Shown here: piece after piece, positions 7,001 to 9,911 of the stretch | Layout of the letters: the number at the start of each line of letters is the position of its first letter | Position numbering within the stretch: position 1 is the stretch's first letter | From: an uncultured Bacteroidales bacterium | GTDB lineage: Bacteria; Bacteroidota; Bacteroidia; Bacteroidales; P3 | Length of the DNA stretch: 9,911 bases | Assembly (NCBI GenBank): GCA_947176325.1 | Contig: CAMWQD010000030.1 | Span: forward strand, 1-9,911 | Direction: 5' to 3' | Made by a program: the position numbers and the translations under genes | The notes under the pieces: model-generated | Databases searched by the model: none | What the model saw: the letters and a program-made list of their open reading frames with translations, nothing else | Told to the model about the DNA's origin: nothing

Positions 7001-9721
7001 AGAGAACAGGGCGGTGAAGGCGGTATCGCCCTCGATTTGGGCGATATGTATCGGATTTTGCAAAATCGTTTCTCCCTGTTGGGTTCGCCAGCCTTCGAAC
7101 TTATAGCCGGGAAAGGCCTCGGCCACGATTTCCACCGGGCTGTGCCATTCGTAAATCCCCGCGCCATGCACCTGCCCATACAGACTGTTGGAGGCATACA
7201 GACTCACATGGGAACGGGCGTGACTGAAAATCGCCAGCACTTGGCAAGAATCTTCCACCCGCAGGATATAGGGCGTGGCCGTGCCGAGCGTGTCGCCGTC
7301 TATCACCCAATAACGGAACTCCGCGCCGGAAGCGGGAAGCGCATTCAAGGTGAGGGTGCTGCCGTAGGCATAAAGTCCGCTCGGCATATCCACGCTGCCC
7401 AACTGCGCATCGTTGGAGATGATTTTAACCGTATATTCGTTGGGTTCGCAAACCGCCTTGATGACGCTGTCGTGCATGATGCGCACCAAAAGCGTGTCGG
7501 CCGTTCCCAGAATTTCCGAACCGCTCTGCCATTGTGCAAAATGATAGCCCTTGGCGGGCGTGGCCCGCAGCACCACGCTCTTGCCATACATGTAGATGCC
7601 CGTACCCTCCGCATACCCGTTTTGGGCGGAAACCTCCAGCGTATAGGTAAGCGTGTCGAAAATAGCCTTGAACGCATAATCGGCATCCAAGTGCGAATTC
7701 TGCGTCAGATAGTAGGGATTGTCTTCGATGATGCCGTTGGAAAGCCCGTTTTTGGTCACTTCCCAATGCCGGAATTCGATACCCCGTCCCGGTACGGCAC
7801 GCAGGCCGATTGTGGTGAGGTCGAACGCGCTGTAGGTGCTGTCCGCCTTGCGTTGGGAACATTGCAGCGTATAGCCGTCCAAGGGATCGCTCACGCTCAG
7901 GTTCACATGATGAAAGGTTTCTTCAAAAACGGCGCGGTAGCTGCCGCCCTGATGGATATTCTCTATCCGCAACACCGAATCGGTGCCCACCACCTGCCCG
8001 TCCATGTCTTCCCAATGCAGAAAACGGCTGTATGCTTTCGGTTCCTTGGGGGTTGCAACCGCCACCACCGTACTGAAATGCTTGTAGGTGCCGCTTCCGC
8101 TCGCCGTGCCTAACTTGGCGTGCGGATATACCGAAAACTCGTATTCGTAGGGAATGCTGTCGGTAAGCACTTCCACGGTTCCACCCCGCGCCACCGCATA
8201 GTCGAGCACGGGTTGCGAAAGGTTCCACGTGCGGGTGCCCAAACGGAAACCCTTGAAAACATACCCCTCGTCGATATAGGCGCGGATTTTTGCCGTATCG
8301 CCGTTCAAAAGCGTTATTTCCGTGAGGTTGTTATTGGCGAAATAGGCCGTGGCTCCCACCAAGGGAGAGGCAAAACGGAGCGTGAATACGGTATCGAAAA
8401 CCGCGGTCAACGTGCGGTCTTTGGTTATGAGGAACGAATATTCCGCCCCGGCATCCTCCACGGGTTTTCCGCCTTCTTCCCAATACAGAAAACGGCATGC
8501 CTCGTTGTTCACCGTGGCGCGCGCAATCTGCCGGCTGCTGTCCCGGCAAAGCTGCTTCTCCACTGCATTGACGGTGCCGTATTCCGTGCCGTTAATGGTA
8601 AGATACCACTGCTTGTAGATGTTCAGCTCCACGATATTGCTTTGCAAGGGATAGTTGGAAGCTTCTATCTGTATCTTGTATTTGTCGGAATCGACGGTAT
8701 TGGCGGGCAAGGTAATCGCAATATGCCCCTGATGCTTGATATTGTCGCCGCCGTTCACATTCACGGTTTTCAGCAATTTCTTATTGTCGAAACTTCCGTT
8801 CTCGTCCGAGATATACAGGCGCAGTTCGTTCTGTGCAGTGGGGTTCACGGGGTCTTGGGTTCCCGAATAAAACGTGTAGGGAACATTCAAGGTGATGCCT
8901 TGGCTGCCGTGATGCGCCACCTGCAAGGGGCTTACGGTATCGATGCTCAGAATGGGATTGTAGATGAACAACACATCGTCCACCCAAAGTTCATCTCCCT
9001 CCACCACTTCGCGAAAATTATTGCCGGCCGTAAAACTCATCAAGAGGTAGGCAGGATTGTCCTCGCTTTGGTAGGCGATGGGAAGACTGATACGCTGCCA
9101 ATCGGTATTCGTGATTTTGCAGGAGGCCGAGCCGATGACCGAACCTACCGCCGTTCCGTTGGGATTGCGGTCTTCCAACTTTGCATTATTGTGCAGGTAC
9201 ATCGTGAAGTCGGCTTTCCTACCACCGTTAGAACCTTTCTTGCTCCAAAAGACCACCGAGTCGGGGCGCCCCGTAAACGCCCAACGTTTGGAATTGTCGC
9301 CGGTATTGGTGTAGATACAAGAACTGGTGTTTTCTTTCGAATCGTAATAATAAAGTGTTCCCGTTGTCAAGGTTCCCATCTTTTCTTCCGACGTGGCGCC
9401 AAACGGAAACTTGTAATGATACCAACTGGATTTGGTTACACGGATATGAGCCGAATACCCACCATTTCCACCGGGTCGGATGTCTTCCGATGCCCATACA
9501 GACTGGTTTCTTGTATATTGAGAAGGGCTATTCCCTGCCTCAAAACACGAACTCGAATTCCACCCCCAAGGCTCGGGATTGTCCCATACCTCAAAATCGT
9601 AATTGGGGGCTTGCGGCGTATTATAAAGGGTCGTTTTTTCTTGCGCGTGAACACGTGCCGAGAAAAGGATTCCCGACACGCCAAGTATCAAAGGCAAAAA
9701 AATCCTGAATGTTCTTTTCAT
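4061..9721 (-). CDS. Giant exported InlB-type repeat protein, 1886 residues, first of a tandem pair
   Basis: This complete gene runs from ATG at 9721 to TAA at 4061-4063. Residues 1-26 are a signal peptide: basic KRTFR, a hydrophobic IFLPLILGVSGILF core and probable cleavage after ARVHA. No lipobox cysteine is present. Residues 38-256 form a PCMD-like module (GWNSS at 53-57, GRPDSVVFWSKK at 151-162, LWVDDVLF at 245-252). Residues 257-370 form an Ig-like domain with ISDENGSF at 304-311. Residues 371 to about 1880 are about 20 divergent InlB B-type repeats of 70-89 residues. The protein ends right after the last repeat in a basic tail, RTRRMAK. I see no type IX C-terminal domain, LPXTG motif or terminal membrane helix. 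It is probably a secreted or surface stalk protein; binding of glycan or another ligand by the N-terminal module is inferred from family resemblance only. A promoter-like TAAATTTG lies 20-27 nt before the start. Confidence 0.97.
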   Translation of the reverse strand: MKRTFRIFLPLILGVSGILFSARVHAQEKTTLYNTPQAPNYDFEVWDNPEPWGWNSSSCFEAGNSPSQYTRNQSVWASEDIRPGGNGGYSAHIRVTKSSWYHYKFPFGATSEEKMGTLTTGTLYYYDSKENTSSCIYTNTGDNSKRWAFTGRPDSVVFWSKKGSNGGRKADFTMYLHNNAKLEDRNPNGTAVGSVIGSASCKITNTDWQRISLPIAYQSEDNPAYLLMSFTAGNNFREVVEGDELWVDDVLFIYNPILSIDTVSPLQVAHHGSQGITLNVPYTFYSGTQDPVNPTAQNELRLYISDENGSFDNKKLLKTVNVNGGDNIKHQGHIAITLPANTVDSDKYKIQIEASNYPLQSNIVELNIYKQWYLTINGTEYGTVNAVEKQLCRDSSRQIARATVNNEACRFLYWEEGGKPVEDAGAEYSFLITKDRTLTAVFDTVFTLRFASPLVGATAYFANNNLTEITLLNGDTAKIRAYIDEGYVFKGFRLGTRTWNLSQPVLDYAVARGGTVEVLTDSIPYEYEFSVYPHAKLGTASGSGTYKHFSTVVAVATPKEPKAYSRFLHWEDMDGQVVGTDSVLRIENIHQGGSYRAVFEETFHHVNLSVSDPLDGYTLQCSQRKADSTYSAFDLTTIGLRAVPGRGIEFRHWEVTKNGLSNGIIEDNPYYLTQNSHLDADYAFKAIFDTLTYTLEVSAQNGYAEGTGIYMYGKSVVLRATPAKGYHFAQWQSGSEILGTADTLLVRIMHDSVIKAVCEPNEYTVKIISNDAQLGSVDMPSGLYAYGSTLTLNALPASGAEFRYWVIDGDTLGTATPYILRVEDSCQVLAIFSHARSHVSLYASNSLYGQVHGAGIYEWHSPVEIVAEAFPGYKFEGWRTQQGETILQNPIHIAQIEGDTAFTALFSPQTFQVKVQADAEGDVWVGNPADQLQERQVEYMDYVQIQAVPHSGYEFAGWYDAAGNLCSTYPQEGFSAARDTVLTARFELVRYSVSLFVKPLEAGVLKGSGRYTADALVNVSVDTSEGYNFLGWYEADTLFEKASKFSIKLTSDRYFVARFKENRYEIKVKANDPAKVDSLYGAGEYQYAYNANVYAYAAKGYEVACWLNKEGDTVSRQNPYLHDVEGAETLTAVMRPAKLKAKFRIEPEDAGRVRCGEVFYDVPASAAAQASYGYTFSHWENTEGVRVGNASSLVFTARTDTTLVAVFDSVEFLITGVAQNPLRGEVSGSGSYKYLSTCTLSISHDLRYDFAGWHDQEGRMLSLQHTWTFTVTEPLQVTAYFEPLPVLTNLSVYPENSGMIRYRDGQMQGEVKVLYEDSLRLQAVPVKGMKFAKWMRVDVTGLEEEWDDENNVFFPQGGSSLTAVFDTMTYPVSLSVEPAEAGKVQGGGEYKYGSFISLRAEADTHYRFYAYMAGDEVLSYDSAYVLQVDSAMEIRAVFQPQSYKIYTLAIDLREGDVEGTGEYPYGSTVPLVAFTWNDSVEFDYWSRDLYGRDTVSFDACMQYQVMKDYEVLWAFFKPASRLLQVETEGKGYVKGAGSYEHGSMAELVAEAAPGYHFTVWKEYGMEIGREAEISLAMRQNRDIVAVFEPDTFQVRLASRIEDVEVFGAGGYVNGSRVNIWTGGTPAGYRFVAWKNEAGETVSDAQGFVLPLTCDTALYAEWQEVQYKIDLQAEGEGEVSGSGEYGFDTTALLVATPAEGYRLQAWYHGNKLFSERDTLLWASVSDLALTAVFEKIVIPASPILNRAEGGEILVAEESENSATVSLQATPKENFHFAYWSVGDSVVGTQQQMEVTRETASRTVAHFMPDVYYVTLRSSTPEGLSALSGSGSFHKGESVKLKVTVRKGYEFIGWFEEGSDTPISVQTEDTLTVTRPMKLDARTRRMAK
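4082..8611 (-). repeat. Protein repeat array in first gene: about 20 InlB B-type repeats
   Basis: Approximate residue boundaries are 371-443, 444-526, 527-600, 601-689, 690-759, 760-833, 834-907, 908-987, 988-1060, 1061-1136, 1137-1208, 1209-1283, 1284-1367, 1368-1440, 1441-1518, 1519-1589, 1590-1663, 1664-1734, 1735-1807 and 1808-1880. The clearest copies carry a glycine hairpin such as GEVSGSGSY (1224-1232), followed by GY.F..W and a closing A.F strand. Repeats 2 and 19 are the most degenerate: repeat 2 lacks the core Trp and the G.G.Y hairpin. Repeat 20 ends in a basic tail where the others have A.F. Boundaries are accurate to a few residues. Confidence 0.87.
8612..9610 (-). other. N-terminal PCMD-like module plus Ig-like domain of first gene
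   Basis: Residues 38-256 are rich in aromatics, with a YDFEVWD / GWNSS opening, a TGTLYYYD strand, a GRPDSVVFW strand and a closing ELWVDDVLFIY strand. This pattern resembles the PCMD family of Bacteroidota beta-sandwich domains, which is linked to carbohydrate metabolism by association only. Residues 257-370 resemble an Ig-like domain common in secreted Bacteroidota proteins (ISDENGSF, then an ITLPA strand and a YKIQIEAS strand). The domain names are pattern judgements; the beta-rich exported character is secure. The same pair of modules opens the neighbouring gene. Confidence 0.6.
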
Positions 9722-9740
9722 GATTTCTTCAACTACACTA

Positions 9741-9748
9741 CAAATTTA
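9741..9748 (-). promoter_or_regulatory. Candidate Bacteroidota -7 promoter element (TAAATTTG)
   Basis: The minus strand reads TAAATTTG, a perfect fit to the Bacteroidota TAnnTTTG -7 consensus. It lies 19 nt upstream of the ATG at 9721, so the 5' leader would be very short. About 20 nt further upstream there is no good TTTG -33 element, only GGTGA-like sequence, so the promoter may be weak or need an activator. It would drive both genes. Confidence 0.45.
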
Positions 9749-9807
9749 GAACGCTTCCGCCACCCTTTCACCCCTTAATCTACCGAATTTTATCGCGGAT
9801 ATAACAC

Positions 9808-9820
9808 CTTTATCATAAAG
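9808..9820. repeat. 13-nt palindrome, candidate operator
   Basis: CTTTAT-C-ATAAAG is a perfect inverted repeat with 6-bp arms around one central base. It lies about 60 bp upstream of the candidate -7 element, in a position where an activator could bind. The region is AT-rich, so chance occurrence is possible, and no regulator family is recognised. Confidence 0.3.
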
Positions 9821-9826
9821 CATCTC

Positions 9827-9845
9827 ATAAACAAATAATAAACAA
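9827..9845. repeat. 8-bp direct repeat ATAAACAA, two copies 11 bp apart
   Basis: ATAAACAA occurs at 9827-9834 and again at 9838-9845, about one helical turn apart, on the same DNA face. It could be a tandem regulator site, or chance in AT-rich sequence. The rest of the 9722-9911 gap shows no gene I can support. Confidence 0.25.
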
Positions 9846-9884
9846 TATGATACATCGCAATATCACAACAAAAACACTTTCCTT

Positions 9885-9907
9885 AAAAATTACCGAAATT
9901 TCGTCGG
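9885..9907 (-). terminator. Weak terminator-like hairpin at right edge
   Basis: On the minus strand CCGA and TCGG can pair around a 7-nt loop and are followed by TAATTTTT. Within it CGAAATTTCG (9894-9903) is also a perfect palindrome. It could end a gene lying to the right of the window. The stem is only 4 bp, so this is a weak call. Confidence 0.2.
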
Positions 9908-9911
9908 GAAA

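Noticed and set aside
4082..8611. A leucine-rich-repeat internalin or BspA-like protein.
   Set aside because: No LxxLxLxxN pattern is present. The resemblance is only to the B-repeat part of InlB.
4061..9721. A single gene split by a stop, joining both giant frames.
   Set aside because: The second frame has its own ATG, AGGAG site and full signal peptide followed by a repeat of the N-terminal modules, so these are two genes.
4601..9778. Plus-strand open frames at 4601-5236, 5399-6334, 6356-8113 and 8120-9778.
   Set aside because: All are in the same codon-complementary register with the first giant gene and carry no recognisable domain. The last one also runs through the candidate promoter.
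1..9911. CRISPR array, insertion sequence, tRNA or rRNA genes.
   Set aside because: No regularly spaced identical DNA repeats, transposase-like frame, terminal inverted repeats or RNA-gene sequence was seen. The repeats exist at protein level only.

Overview
The window holds two very large genes on the minus strand, read from right to left. They fill almost everything from position 9721 down to the left edge. Both encode exported, tandem-repeat surface-type proteins with the same plan: Sec signal peptide, an N-terminal beta-sandwich module resembling PCMD (putative carbohydrate metabolism domain), an Ig-like domain, then a long array of about 75-residue repeats of the divergent InlB B-repeat type (Flg_new_2-like). 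The upstream gene (4061-9721, 1886 residues) is complete and carries about 20 repeats. The downstream gene (1-4046, at least 1348 residues) carries 12 full repeats and part of a 13th before running off the left edge.

The host is most likely a member of Bacteroidota, probably Bacteroidales. The evidence is the PCMD-like module, the Ig-like domain with an LSD..G.F signature typical of secreted Bacteroidota proteins, a TAnnTTTG-type -7 promoter element (TAAATTTG) just upstream of the first gene, and an AT-rich intergenic region beside more GC-rich genes. No genus can be named from the sequence alone.

Layout from right to left: 9722-9911 is an AT-rich upstream region with the candidate promoter, a 13-nt palindrome, an 8-bp direct repeat with 11-bp spacing, and a weak terminator-like hairpin at the edge. 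Next comes the first giant gene, then a 14-nt gap with an AGGAG element, then the second giant gene. The spacing and orientation indicate one transcript, and the shared architecture indicates tandem duplication. A reasonable inference is a pair of elongated cell-surface or secreted proteins, each with a possible glycan- or ligand-binding head on a stalk of beta-rich repeats. No enzymatic domain, RNA gene, mobile element or CRISPR array was seen.

The most notable points are the tandem giant paralogs, the absence of any recognisable C-terminal sorting or anchoring signal on the complete protein, and the extensive repeat divergence within each array.
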